A stretch of DNA of 64,000 nt from Magallana angulata. Its lineage: Eukaryota; Mollusca; Bivalvia; Ostreida; Ostreidae. The notes under the pieces were generated by a model, which did not search any database, had not been told where the DNA came from, and worked only from the letters and a program-made list of their open reading frames with translations. A program made the translations under genes and the position numbers. Shown here in pieces: positions 10,875-23,800 of this stretch (position 1 is its first letter; each line of letters opens with the position of its first letter). The stretch lies in the NCBI RefSeq assembly GCF_025612915.1, contig NC_069117.1:4970917-5034916 (forward strand), given 5' to 3'.

Positions 10875-12283
10875 TGCCTGTTTGGGAGGGTAACAGTTGA
10901 AATTGACACTTCGAGAAAACGGTTTGTTCCCGTTTTGCATACATTTGAAAATAAGGTATCGAAAAAATTTGTGCGAAACGGGAATTTGACCAGATGAGAT
11001 AATTGCTTAATTGTTATCCCCTCGCGCAACTTGTTGCGAAGGGGATATAGCATCGCTACCGTGCGTGTGTGTGTTCGTATGTATGTATGTATGTATGTAT
11101 GTATGTATGTATGTATGTATGTATGTATGTATGTATGTATGTATGTATGTATGTATGTATGTATGTATGTATGTATGTATGTATGTATGTATGTATGTAT
11201 GTATGTATGTATGTATGTGCACTCCATTTCAATTTTCTAGTAAATTAATAAAAAACCTTCCAATAGAATTTCCTCAACCTTTGCACAAATATGCCTCATT
11301 GTAAAAGATTAAAACAAATGCAATGTCATATTAATTGGTCAAATTTTTATGCAAAAACTTAGATAAAATTACACCATTGTAGAGGTTTTATGTTGTGTTA
11401 TATCTTGAATAATCGAAGAAAATAAACAAACTGTATGGTGATTAATCAGCAATTTTATATGCTTCAAAAACTGTAAAGATTATTTCACAAAACCTATCAA
11501 ATGAAGACCTAATTCATGCATTTTCAACCTTTTTCAGTTTGAGGTATATCGCATCAATATTGAAATATTATTTTTGTCAGAATTTTTATGCATTTAACCT
11601 CTGATTTGAAAAACTAGAAAGTGACCCGCTATATACCAAAGCGGCGATGTCATAAGAACTACTGTCAAGGTCGCTACTTTAAAGATTGAAATATTTTGTG
11701 ATAAAGATCTGTTTTCTTTCATAATATTCTTTCTGTAGATAACAAACAATCAATTATAAACATTCGTTTTACATAATTTGCAACTCAATTGTAAAAAGAT
11801 ACACGGAGTACCCCATATGACTGTCTATGTAGAGTTCCACTTCATCATATAATTATCCATTGAATCAGCTTCCAATTGACTTTGTACCAGCAATTTTTCC
11901 TAATTCATTTGGTTTCATATTTAAGGTGCATGGACGAAAATGTAAAAGTCAATTCATCTAATCAAATCATTATTTTTTAATCAGACTTTTTAAATATATC
12001 ATTATCTTTATTTCATTAAACTAAAAAAAATGGTGATAGTTGTTAGTTATTAGACCTAAAACACAACAAAATATCTGTATTCTTCTTGGTTTATCGTTAA
12101 GGCGCTGATAAAACACAGGTAAAAATCCAGGTAAAATCTTTGACCGAAAGCAGACTATAATTGCTATCAAAACACAAATCACACCTATTGTTACCCAATT
12201 ATCAAATGTGTGAAAAACGGGAACACACCGAGAAAACCATTGTCAACCGACGCAAAGCCTTGTTTTACCCTCCCAAACAGGCA
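10875..12283. mobile_element. Element with long imperfect inverted repeats (1.41 kb)
   Basis: TGCCTGTTTGGGAGGGTAA at 10,875 is matched inverted at 12,265-12,283. Similarity continues inward for some 75 bases on each side (shared GTTCCCGTTTT and GAGAAAACC blocks). It looks like a non-autonomous DNA transposon. No clean target duplication was found. It contains the GTAT microsatellite and a hairpin head (about 11,018-11,048, TATCCCC stem). No coding sequence was seen. Confidence 0.75.
11077..11218. repeat. (GTAT)n microsatellite
   Basis: About 35 near-perfect units of GTAT. All frames are open through it on both strands, giving spurious MYVC or HTYI repeats. It directly follows the hairpin head near 11,018-11,048 and a short GTGT run, as in other repeats with hairpin heads in this window. 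Confidence 0.97.
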
Positions 12284-13399
12284 TTATTTATATAGTGTGT
12301 TCTATCTAGTGTTTTGGCGGAAAGCGCTTTATGCTAGATAAAGTACATTGCTAAATAGTTGTATTAAAAAAAACCCAAATTCAAATCAATGCTTACATTT
12401 CTGGCAGATATATACATGCTAAATATTTTACATCTACGGTACATGAAAGAAAATACAGATAAAAAATATAGAGTTAATTTTTTTTTTACAATATTTTAGT
12501 TAACCTAAATTGTTCTGTTTGAGAGCGTTGCCATCGTACTTGAATGACCTTATCAGAAAAATGAAGCTTTGCAGGGCTTCGTTATAAGAAATGACATAAA
12601 AGAAAAAGTAACTAGATGCTGTCATAAGACAGTAACACCTGCACCGAGTGTTTGCCCCTAAATAACACTATCTGTTACTAGTTTAAGTCCAAAACAAGGT
12701 CACATGCAATTTCCGATACTTTTTTAAATTATAATTTTTATAGAGGATGAGAATACATAAACATGCATCGCCCTTTATGTTTAATTTTGGGGTTGAACTA
12801 TTAATTACAAGTGAATTTTAAATTCATAAATAATCTAAACATTTAATACCATAGACCTCAATCCTATCCCCACCCCTTCCAAAAAAAGAGTGAAAAAAAA
12901 TCAACCAAGAAACGATTTAAAATTTGCTGCTGTACACACGTAAGAATGTACTTTTGAACCAGGTTCGATGGGTGGGGGTGTTGGTGTTGGAAAAAGCATT
13001 TGATTTAAATCAATTATTGTTATTAATTTTAACTTGAATATTAGTTATTGATCCCCAGACAGAAAAGAAGACTTCTGATCATATTTCAATACTTCATGTG
13101 TCAATTATGCAAGGTGTATTAATATTGCGATTTTAAAAAAGAAAACATTTTATAATACATGTAGTTTATAAATCTTTTTAGACCCCAAATTATATTTGAT
13201 TTTATTAGATCATTCGACAATTAAGAGTAAAGTAAATGTTAGGTTTTTTCTCATTTAAAAGCAAAAAAAAATGCAATGTTTTTTTTCTTTTGAGAAAAAA
13301 ATGTCATTCTATTTACAGTTTAAATAAGGAAGGATACATGCGCGGATCAAGCAATTTCTTTCATGGGGGTTGGGGGCGACAGTTTTTTGAGTTTGCCCG
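12284..13399. other. No gene seen
   Basis: AT-rich DNA with poly-A and poly-T runs. I recognise no coding region. The right part grades into the tandem array below. Confidence 0.5.
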
Positions 13400-14325
13400 G
13401 GGGGGGGGGGGGGTTCGGAAGCACACGTTCTGGCAATTTTATTTTAATTTTTGGAGGGGGATCCGGGCCCACCTCTAGAACCGTGCATGGGATAAATGTA
13501 AATTTCTGCTACTATTTCACTGCCATGATTAAATTTAATTTTTCAAATACTTATTGCACATCATAGGACATTCCATATCATATCCCAAGATATGATGTGT
13601 CTATTCATTAAATCATAAGAAGGGCTCTGGGATTTAGTTTTTTCTAGTGACAAACGTCAATTTTCTGTTTCTATTATAATTTGGATGAAAATTTAATTTT
13701 GAAAATTTTATTGCACATTTATAGGACAGCCCCAATCATACCATAAGAGATGACGTAGTGACTCCGAAAGTTGTATGAGGAGTTCTGGGAACCATTCATC
13801 TTTTTTTGCAAAAAAAAAAAAAAATCATTTTTTGTTGCCGCCCGATCCCAATAATAAATAAAAATATTCTGAAACATGACCTCACTTCAAAATGCCACCC
13901 CCCCCCCCATCATGTTCTAGAAGACTGTTTGGCTACTACAAAAAATGTTGACGTTTTTGAAACCACATTTTTTGTATGAAAAAACAAAACAAAACAAAAC
14001 AAAAAACCCTCATTTTTCAGCCACCAAATGACCCCCAGGACAAAACTGAAAATTCTGAAACCTTATTGCGCATCTACAGGACACCCCAAACATATCCCCA
14101 AACTTTTTTTTTTACCAATTATTTGACCCCCAGGACTAGTAGAGAATTTTGGAAACCTTATCACAAAACAACATGACACCCAAAATCAAACTCCAAGAGT
14201 TCAGTTTGCTGGTTTATAAGATTTAAGAGCAGTTTGAGAGAGTAAAACGTGACAGAGGACAGACAGACGGACGGACAGAACAGTATAACAACAATATACC
14301 CGAACTTTCTTTAGAAAGTGCGGGT
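13400..14325. repeat. Pearl-like tandem core, tetranucleotide tail and hairpin end
   Basis: Degenerate tandem units of roughly 160-177 bp recur at about 13,551, 13,709 and 14,063, each with a phrase like ATTGCACATTTATAGGACA, and GACCCCCAGGAC in the later part. They end in an ACAG/ACGG tetranucleotide tail (about 14,253-14,278) and a stem-loop at 14,298-14,325 (ACCCG-A-ACTTTCT pairing with AGAAAGT-G-CGGGT). Core repeats of about 160 bp, an ACGG or ACTG tail and hairpin ends match my memory of the bivalve pearl family, possibly Helitron-related. The family call is by structure only. Confidence 0.6.
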
Positions 14326-16850
14326 AAAATTAGTATCTACTTCGTCTCACGGTACAGAAAAGAACTTTACTTTTAACAACTTGAAACATTGGCGTAACTG
14401 TTGGCATCGAAAAACAATAAATGTTATTGGATTATTCATTCCAACTTTTTTTGTTGTTTAAAAGTTTAATTTTGTTTGTAAGTTATCATTTATTTGTTGT
14501 TTAATACTTGATTTGTGACATGAATACCACAAGCTGTGATTTTGTTATGATAGACACGTAGATATAACATAGAAATGATAGGCGATTGCATTGTTTCGAA
14601 ATTAACTTCTTTATGCAACAAGTCTCCAGTGAAGTATAATAAGTAGTGTACACGCTGTACTCACTTCATTTATAGATCTGCAACAATTATTATTTTACAT
14701 TGATGCTAGACGAACACTATTAAATTTTTTAAGGTGGAAGGCTACATCGTCACAATATGTCTGACATCCGTTTGAAACGCCATTTTGTTCCGTATTGATA
14801 GCATTATGTCGTGGTACAAAATAGCTATAAACCGTTCAATTGAACTCTTCTAACGAGGGAGATGAGATAAGAATGAAATCACCATAACGCTTAGAAAATA
14901 TGTCAATTCCCTTCGTGATTAAAGCTTTCAACTAACATTGATTATCAGCTGCTATGTAGAGAAAACGTGAAATTGAAATAATATACTGTTTCCCTGCTAA
15001 TGGCAATACATATTTGTCATGTCATCTGCAAAAGACGATCATAGATATGTGACGGATTATCGATCAAGGTGAGCAGATAATGTTCACTTAAACCCTATAT
15101 GCATGATTAATATAAAACTAAAGTTCCGTAGTACAATCTCTTGTATTAATTGATTCCAACTTCCCAAATTTAAAACATTTGCAGTATAAGTCTTGCATTG
15201 AAAGTTTGAAACTTAAGTAATGTATTTTAATTTAAATAGATATAGCTAGGTTGGCTAACAATAGCAGTGGAAGCCGGATTTGCAAGCCAAATGAAGGAAC
15301 GACAGAATCTTGAAAAAGAGCATGTTTTTAATTACCACACATACATGTGTATCACTATGGGCATCTAATGTATGTATAAATATGCATATGGTTGTTTATA
15401 ATTTGTATTGTATGTAAAAAAGTAAAAGGCAATGTAACTACTAACATTTTTTTTAAAGAGTTAAATATAAATATAATGCATTCATCAAAAATATAATTTT
15501 TCAGATTCAAACATTATCATAAGCACTACTAACCTTATTCCTACAATTTAGCATAAACTTTTACCTTTTTTAAATTTTTCTTCGTGATTTTTTTTAAATT
15601 AAAAATTGGTCCCAAGTTATTTGAGACCAAGTAAAATCAAGAAAGACAACCCTTAAACAGGATCTTTCAAACCAAGATTTTTGAAATAATTCAGTATTTC
15701 TTTTATTTTTTCAATTTCATTCAATTTCTTTTTTTTCACCTCATTAACCAACGATTATTGTTTCTATTTTCAGATTTTTGTGGGATTTCATCCAGCAGTT
15801 TACCTTAAAAGAATTTTTAAATATTTTAGTTTCATATTTATGTGGATTCCAATAAATATCATATAAACTTCATTCATGATTGTTTTGTTTTTCATTTTCA
15901 AACTTTATAACATTTCACTTTCATTAGAGTTTTAAAACAGAAATGTTTAAAAAATTGACATATAAGGGGTGATCTGAAAGCAGACTAATATTTTAAAAAT
16001 TCTCTTAAAGATATAGTATTGTTCTTTGAGGTCTATTATTGTTGAATACTTTGCCTATCATTAGTAACAAATGCATGCAACAAAAATCTCCTACTCTTAT
16101 TCGGTGTAGACCCCCCCCCCCCTTAAATAGTGCATGGAATAGATTACAAAGACATATTTTCAACATTTACCCAACAGTTCTTTTAAAGCAAACCACCTGG
16201 AGCTGAAATTATTAAGGTACACATACATGTTTCTTACATGACATTTATTTGCCAAAAAGCTGATATTTAGGCTGGTGATACAAGTTATACACGGTAAATG
16301 TTTGCAATGACGAGAGAAAGCCATCAAAAAACTTGATTTTCTAGGTTAGTTGAAGTTCGTCATTAGTTTAAATCGTTACAACAATCAAGCGGTTAAGATG
16401 TTTGTTTTGGGTGATATATTTTTGTTCCTGATACTTAAAATAAGAATTATACAACAGAGTACTAAAATTTATTCAACATTATTTATTCTGATATCAACAA
16501 AACATAAGATTGATAATGGTAAAATGGTAGGTGTGTAACTCATATGTGGACCACGCTATATTAAATAAAACAGTGTGAGAATATGTAAATATTGGACGAG
16601 ATTCTCTATTAAGGTCAGTAATCATGCATGCTGCAAAAAATTATCATTTTGTACAATGACTTGTAGACGGACAATGGAAACAGAAAATTCTAATCTGATT
16701 GAAATTTTGCATTTAATGCTTTCAGTGTGCAGTAAGTACACTTAATTGGAAAATGATAAGTAAATTGTAAGAGTGTAAATATCTAACTTGGAAAACAAAA
16801 TTAAGCACAAAGAGGACTATTTGGATTCGGAAATATATTTAAATTTCAAT
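14326..16850. other. No gene seen
   Basis: AT-rich spacer with homopolymers and a C-run near 16,110. I see no coding potential, no recognisable RNA gene and no clear terminal repeats. Confidence 0.5.
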
Positions 16851-16859
16851 TTCGTATTT

Positions 16860-17170
16860 TTGGTTTTTAAACTGTTTAATAAGCATATTGATTATTCCAC
16901 TCAAAAGGCATTGCATAATTAGTTTACCGTGCCCATTTCAATTGCATATATATGTCAATATCAACTGAAGGTCGCCATGCTATGTAGGTGAATGTGTTTT
17001 CCGAAAATCTAGATCAATCCACGATATTTGGTCTGAGTAAGTTAGGTGATATTGAATACTTAAAATACAGATAAAAACTTTTTTTCAAAGCAATCTTTTT
17101 AAAATATCTTTGAAGAAACATAGTCGGCATTTAAACTTCAAAATTACAAGTGTTCACTGACCTTCACAAA
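16860..17170 (-). repeat. Dispersed unnamed repeat, copy 1
   Basis: Read on the minus strand, this resembles 38,050-38,345: shared blocks include GAAATGGGCAC, AATGCCTTTTGA, a GATTTTCT or GATTTTCG block, and AGTTTAAATGCCGAC. A shorter third match is at about 19,785-19,925. Its nature is unknown. Confidence 0.55.
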
Positions 17171-17189
17171 CTTCATTTGGGGACAATCA

Positions 17190-18378
17190 AAGCCCCTTTT
17201 ACAATTGGTGCACGAGCACTTTACAATACTTTGCGATCGGAATTGTTTTAGCTTCGCGTCAGGTATAACATATGTTGCATGAGCTCTCGCATTCGTTGCA
17301 TGCGTTTTAGTGGTTCCATGAAGTCTCCGTCAAGCCCCTTTTACGATTTCCGCACGAGCAGAAGCAACAAAATATTCGTATGATCGAAAAACTTAAATAG
17401 ATATTGTTTGTAAACTGTTGCCAAAATAATTGCACATGAAAAAGTACTCGTACAAAACTCGCACGATTCAGAGCGACTGTTGTGCGATGTCAATGCACTG
17501 AGTCTTGCAATTTATCTTGCGTCTATATGCGGCTGTTGTACAGTAAAAGCGAGTTTTGTTAGACAGTGAACGTGCGCCAATGTGATAGGACGAGCAGCGC
17601 TCGTCCGATCTTGCGTTTTATCGTACGAATGCTCTTGTGAGTCAGAGGGAGTATATTTTCCACCTCTTTCTGACAATCTTCAGTAGAAATAGTTGAATGA
17701 AAGAGAAATTACCGCCCAAGAAGACGACAAAAGCAAAAGCTAAAATCAAGGACAACTGTGGTCTGAAACTGATATGTTTATACAGTGTGTACTGTATAAG
17801 GAAAATATTCGCCCCGTTTTTTTTTCGCTTATTTCGGTGTTTTTTTTATCAGCGGATTAAGACCTGGCGAATTCCAATGTCTCATATCATCTCCCTTTTA
17901 CCAAAACATTGTTTGAGCAAATTCAATACGAGCCAAAACCGTAAGTAGAAGCGAAAATGTCACGGGAAGAAAGTATAAATGTAACCATGTATCCAGTATC
18001 TTCTAGTGCCAAAGCATTGGAACTGAAACCGATAAATCTTGCAATGATCATAAAACGTTGCAAGATTACATGAGACACGTTTAGCAACAGTCTTATGGTC
18101 GCACGACAGACACATATTTAAAAGCCGTGCATCGCTCTTGCGAGTTCACAAAACGTTCTTAGTAATGTTTGTGCGTTGCAATGCAGAATTTAAGATCGAA
18201 TTCCGTCGCGCCTGATTAGTGTGCATGTCAAGTTTTTTGAGGAGACTTGATGCAACCACAAAAACGCATGCAACGAATGCAAGAGATCGTGCAACGTATG
18301 CAATAGCTCGCGCGAAGCCAAAAAATTCCGATCGCAAAGTGTTGTTAAGTGCTCGTGCGCCAATTGTGAAAGGGGCTT
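17190..18378. mobile_element. 1.19-kb inverted-repeat DNA element
   Basis: The ends are about 140-base imperfect inverted repeats starting AAGCCCCTTTTACAATTGG and carrying GCACGAGCAC, TTTGCGATCGGAATT and ATGCAACGAATGCA blocks. A third, direct copy of the terminal block (AAGCCCCTTTTACGATTTCC) lies inside at about 17,334. The interior has no convincing protein. No certain target duplication was found. Confidence 0.82.
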
Positions 18379-18639
18379 AAACTTAAAACTCGCTTTGATA
18401 TCGTCGATATTTACGCACTTTGAAATAAAAAAAAATATTTTTTCAAAGTGCGTTAAGATGGTTCCAAATATAACGTTGTAACAAACCAGACGCTCGGCAG
18501 AGAGTCTGTCTTTTGATTGTCAGAGATTATCATTTTTGGGAGTTGATAATGATTGTAATAAACTCTCCTATGCAGCTACTCTGTCAAACTGGAAGTGAAA
18601 CAGTGTTTGGATCTAAGCACAGATCGTCACCGCTAACAA

Positions 18640-18995
18640 AACTTAGTTTATGAAAATAATCGATAAATTCGATGTAATGTATTCTGAAGCATCATCATAT
18701 TTTCACAGTGGTAGTGAAATACCACTAGTAGACGCCCCTGGAAATGTCGGGCCCCAAATATGAATTCCAAATTTTGAATTGCAAACTGCGTTATAGAACG
18801 CATTTCACTATTCAATTGCATATAAGCCCGATTCTCAAAAACTATAGATAACTTCATCACCATATGTTCACAGTGGTAGAGAAATACCACTAGTAAATGC
18901 CCCTGAAAATGTCGGGCCCCAAATATGAATTCTAAATTTTGAATTGCAAACTGCGTTCTAGAAAGAAGTTCACTATTCAAGTGGAACTGCGTTCC
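18640..18995. repeat. Two-unit tandem repeat, 165-bp period
   Basis: Two adjacent copies (CAGTGGTAG at 18,706 and 18,871) share ATACCACTAGTA, AATGTCGGGCCCCAAATATG and TTTTGAATTGCAAACTGCGT. They are about 90 percent alike by eye. The array may be a relic of a longer one. No gene was seen. Confidence 0.85.
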
Positions 18996-19059
18996 AAAAG
19001 CCGATTGCCCCAATAAATCTTTAGGCAATCGCTTAGCCTTTTTCCACAAAGATATGACG

Positions 19060-20236
19060 TTGTAAATATTTTTATAATAATTAAGAATATATAACTTATA
19101 TCTAATAATCTGTATTTTTTAGGATTAGGAAAATAGATATCGTCAGGTGCCTGTGCTTAAATTCCCTGTAATGTATCGTATACTGCAATTAAGGTTTAGG
19201 AAGAAACCGTATCACGAAAAATTAACTATTCTTTCTAAAGAAAACTTTTAGAATAGATTAAAAAAAATTAAATCTGTGTTACTATTATAAACTAGATAAT
19301 CATTCTGAAGTCCAATTATATACGAATATCGATTTTTTTTATTCGTCCTCTACTGGTTGATCTGGGGTTGTAGGGATTATATTATTACTTGTTGTGTTGT
19401 CATTCTGTCCCAACTACGCTTTCTGGATATTTTCTCTTATGATATAGCAAATTGATTTCAAACTTCCCGTGTAGCTTCATGATAATAGTCTGAATATAAA
19501 AATTGACCTTCGTTTCTTTGAATTGATAGGCATTTGAAAAGTGATTTTTTAAGTAGTGTTAGTACCACATTCAACCTGTGTTCCAATAAATGAAGGTAAA
19601 AGAGGAGTGGAGTACATGTAGATGATTTATCGTACAGATCATACTGTGACATTTCATCGAAGACAGTTTTTACTAGATTTGCTGAAAAAGTAGTAAAGAT
19701 GCGATTACTAAAAGTCATATTCTAAAATTAAACAAATTGTCCCCATATGGAAAATGTGAAGGACAGGGAGCGTATATGTTTTTGAAGTTTAAATGCCGAC
19801 TATTTGTTCACATTCAGATATTTTGTAATAAGAAATACTTTTCTGTAATTTTTCAGTGTTTCAAACCACTGGCCGTGCATTGGCCGTGTAGATTCATTGT
19901 TGATTGTAGATTAATCTAGATTTTCTGAATATACACTATAGTATTTAACACATATAACATGGCGACCGTCATTTGATATATATACAATTGAAATTTATCT
20001 AAAATACAAATGCTTTGAAACATGACCTTAATCCCGGGAAAATATCTATTACTATAAAACTATTGCTTTAAAGCTTGCATAAAGTTGAGGGTAGTCTTTA
20101 CTTCACTGGTCCCCAGAAATCAAAATCCGCCCCAAGTTTTACTATGACATAAGATTTGGGTCGTTGCTATGCAATTATTTGCATTTGAATTCAGTTTTTC
20201 AAGAAACATCATAAAAATTGCAAAACACTTTGCTAT
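19060..20236. other. No gene seen; part of a dispersed repeat
   Basis: AT-rich DNA. About 19,785-19,925 resembles the dispersed repeat at 16,860 (minus) and 38,050 (AGTTTAAATGCCGAC, AGATTTTCTGAA). No coding sequence was recognised. Confidence 0.5.
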
Positions 20237-20240
20237 TTAA

Positions 20241-20687
20241 GGTCAGACGACACGTTCCTCAATTTTAGATAACTTTTTCCAGGAATTTGTTAATGGTTTA
20301 CTACTACTTTGACAAGCTTTCTTGCAAAAATTTAGGGTACCTTTCCAGGCATTTCTGCAAAATACTAGAGTATGCAATATCCTATATAATCTTCTTGAAA
20401 ATACACTTGGATTGCTGATATAAAAATAAATACATCTACAGCACAGCGAAATTCATTATATTAGAACAATACCTCCGCCGGGGTGGGGCTTTGAACTCAC
20501 GACCTTGAGAACCTATACGCTTTTGGCAGTGAGCGACCACGGTTCTAACCACTCGACCATCTAGACATATAACCAAATTCAAGTAAATTTTGATCATTTT
20601 TAAAGTAATTATAAAATTGATATTTTTTTGGAACTCTTCATTACGAGGAGATACAAAAAAGATTTTTGAGGAACGTGTCGTCTGACC
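20241..20687. mobile_element. TTAA-flanked MITE (447 bp)
   Basis: Perfect inverted ends, GGTCAGACGACACGTTCCTC and onward for about 22 bases, directly flanked by TTAA on both sides (20,237-20,240 and 20,688-20,691). A TTAA target is typical of piggyBac and Kolobok elements; which one applies cannot be told without a transposase. The interior holds a tRNA-like SINE fragment in antisense. Confidence 0.93.
20472..20566 (-). repeat. tRNA-derived SINE head (Ser/Leu-like)
   Basis: On the minus strand, GTCTAGATGGTCGAGTGGTT matches the 5' part and A box of a long-variable-arm tRNA. GTCGTGAGTTCAAAGCCCC matches the B box and T loop. The acceptor arms do not pair, so it is not a functional tRNA. It most likely comes from a tRNA-Ser-type SINE that landed in, or was captured by, the TTAA element. 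Confidence 0.7.
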
Positions 20688-20821
20688 TTAAATACCAAAT
20701 CTTACCAGTATATGTAACAAATAATAAATTAATACGCTAGAAAATAAATAAAAAGAAAAGCAACATCAAGAAGGTGTAAAACAAATAAAATATTATTTCA
20801 CCATTTTAAGAAAATAATAAC

Positions 20822-20835
<14 letters not shown>

Positions 20836-20866
<31 letters not shown>

Positions 20867-23800
20867 TGATTTTAGAATTTGAGATATATGTTCGATCTTG
20901 ATTTTGCTGTGAACAAGTAAACTTGTTTAAGAATAGAAAAACAGGGTGTACATTCTAAGGGCAAGTTACTATTTTGTTTCAGGTGTAAGAGCTTTGTTTA
21001 ACAAGTGTTTACAAATTCGTCACCATTCTTGAGATAACTAAGAGAAAAACGTTTTAGGGGCCGGTCCATTTTCTCCTTATTGGAACCACTGTGCCAAAGT
21101 TTGAAGGTTGCAAGATTAAGGTTGTAAAATAAATATATTTGCTTCTATAATACATTAAAAAATATACCTAGGTAAAGAGCTAGAGAAAAAAACTTAAGAG
21201 CTCTTTTAGGTCCCTAATATTAGGGGCCAGCCCCTTTTTCGTGGTATCAAATGAAAGGTCATTTAATTTTAAAGACATTTTGTTCAACAATTGTTTAGAA
21301 ATTCGTTACTGTTTTTGAGATATCTGAGAAAAAAAGTTTTAGGGGCCGGTCCCTTATCTTCTTATTAAGGCCACTTAAACAAATTTTGAAGGTTGCATGA
21401 TTTTAGGTTTATTTTTTTCGAGCATGTTTTCTTCTATACTGCATTTCAAAATAATTTTACTTTTGGAGATAAAGGTATCAAAGTTTTGGATTTTGACCCC
21501 CTTAAAACCCCTAATTGCGTAACACATGAAACAATCGTTATGCTGTCGGTGTTTATAACTGAAAGATAAACATATTTGCTTCTATAATTTATTACAAAAT
21601 ATCCCTCGGTAAACAGCTAGAGATAACAGATTTCATAGCCCTCTAGGTCCTTAATATATGGGGCAAGCCCCCTTTTCGTGGTATCAAATGAAAGATCATT
21701 TAATTTTAAAGAAATTTTGCTCAACAGTTGTTAGGAAATTCGTTACTGTTTTTGAGATATCTGTAAAAAACGTTTTAGGGGACGGTCCGTTATTTCCCTA
21801 TTAAGGCTACTGAACCAAATTTTGAAGGTTGGATTATGTTAAATATCATTTGAGCCTCTTTTTTCTATACTGCATTTCAAAATAGTATTCCTTTTGGAGG
21901 TATAGGTAATCAAAGTTTTGAATTTTGCACCCAACCCCCCCCCCCCCCCCCTAATTACGTAACACATGAGAAAATCGTTATGCTGTTGGACTTCATAACT
22001 GCAATATAATAATATTTGCTTCTATAATCCATTTCAAAATATCCCTCGGCGATGAGCTATAGATATAAGATTTTGGAGCCCTCTAGGTCTCTGATATATT
22101 GGGACAGCCCCTTTTTCTTGGTATCAAATGAAAGGTTATTTAATTTTAAAGACATTTTTCTCAACACTTGTTAAGAAATTCGTTACCGTTTTTGAGATAT
22201 CTGAGAAAAACATTTTAGGGGCCGGGCCCTTATCTCCCTATTTGGGCTGCTGAACCACAATTTGAAGGTTGCATGTTGTTAAGTACATCAATGTAAGACC
22301 TTAACAATAGGGGAAAAACTTAAGAATTACAAAAAGGTATTCCGTTGGAAACGGAAGACCTTAACAATAAGAAAAGTTTATAAGAAACAATAGAATAATG
22401 GAAGGGTTTTCCTCTGAAGACGGAAGACCCTAATTATTAAAGACAGTATTTGTCTAAGTCTTAATGGAAGAGTATTTTCAACTTGTACTACAGTCCAACA
22501 ACCCTTTATGTTGAATATTTTAGTTAGAAAATCCCAAAAAGAAATAGAAAAAGAAATTGGCTCCGGTGAGATTAGAACACACAGCCTTTGCAGGTGTCAT
22601 AGCAGTATTTGAGCATGGCTGACGCGAAATAATTCCCGAATTTCTTTTTGAATTTGGGGCATTTCCGCTCGGGACAGGAGCTAAATTTTTGTATGAGATG
22701 AAAAACAACGTGTGAGATGTCTGACTACACAGGTTTGGTAACAGTGCGAGGTCATTTGAAATATTGATGCATGTTTGTGTCTGGAGGGGGGGGGGGGGTA
22801 AAAAGACCCGATCTTGATTTTCGTCGTAAATAAACCGAAAGTAGAATTTTGAGGTGTGGATCTCGGATTCGGTTAACGACATTTAGGGGAAGTAAAGACC
22901 TAAAACAATGACTGATGCAATTTGCACATGTATTTCAGTGTTGTGATTTTTTTCTCGTGTCGTTTACTATTGTGTTTGACAGTTTTATTTCAACAGGATT
23001 GAAAAAATCTTTATAAATGTAGAAATAACGAAATCAGTAACACGTAAATTTATTCGGTAAAAATTTGATGACAGTAATTTCCACAGCTCTAACATCCAGA
23101 AGTAGTTCACACGCTATCGTAGATACAGACTAAACGGAAAACAAGAAATATACATGCAACAGAAATATTACGCGGCTGCTTAACATCCTTAGAACTATGT
23201 AAATTTTAAGTCCCCGTACTGGCTATACCCGCCGCTTGGTCTCAGGAATTTCTTTTTAACTGTTCAATCCGCTGCATATTTGGCAGACAATAAGAATGGG
23301 GTCCGAGGTACATTTACACGAAATTTCATTAGGATTGAGTGAAGGGCTCGGGAGTTAGAATTTTTTTCTACAGTACATGTCAAGCACGACATTCGAAACT
23401 CAAATGCCCCAAAACTCATAACTCGCTTAAAAATGAACGAATTGGTCTGGTCATTGGTACAAAAATCAAGAATGGTACTGGGTTGAAATAAAAGGTTCAA
23501 ATTGAAAGATCTAGTAATAGGGGCCAGTACCTTTTTCTTGGAAACCTTTTAAATGAAAATTTATTTGATTTTAAAGACAATTTGTTCAACAATTGTTTGG
23601 AAATTTATATTACATATAAAAGTATATTACAATATATTTCTCAGTAAAGTGCTATGGAAGAAAGACTTTACAGCCCTTTTGGCTCCTAAACTGAAGAGCC
23701 AGCCCCTTTTTCTTGGCATCAAATGCAAATGAAAGGTCTTTTGATATTAAACATATTTTGTTCAAGAAGTGTTAAGAAATTCGTTGCCGTTTTTGAGCTA

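Noticed and set aside
11011-11304. Long open frames in all directions encoding MYVC and HTYI repeats
   Set aside because: They are produced by the GTAT microsatellite, which has no stop codon in any frame.
19458-19718. 86-codon minus-strand frame
   Set aside because: No known motif and no splice or promoter context; chance is likely in 64 kb of AT-rich DNA.
22520-22882. 120-codon minus-strand frame, and a CCGGAGCCA end that looks like a tRNA 3' end
   Set aside because: The frame has low-complexity Phe/Tyr runs and no domain. The tRNA-like end has no pairing 5' arm or A box, so I do not call a tRNA or SINE here.
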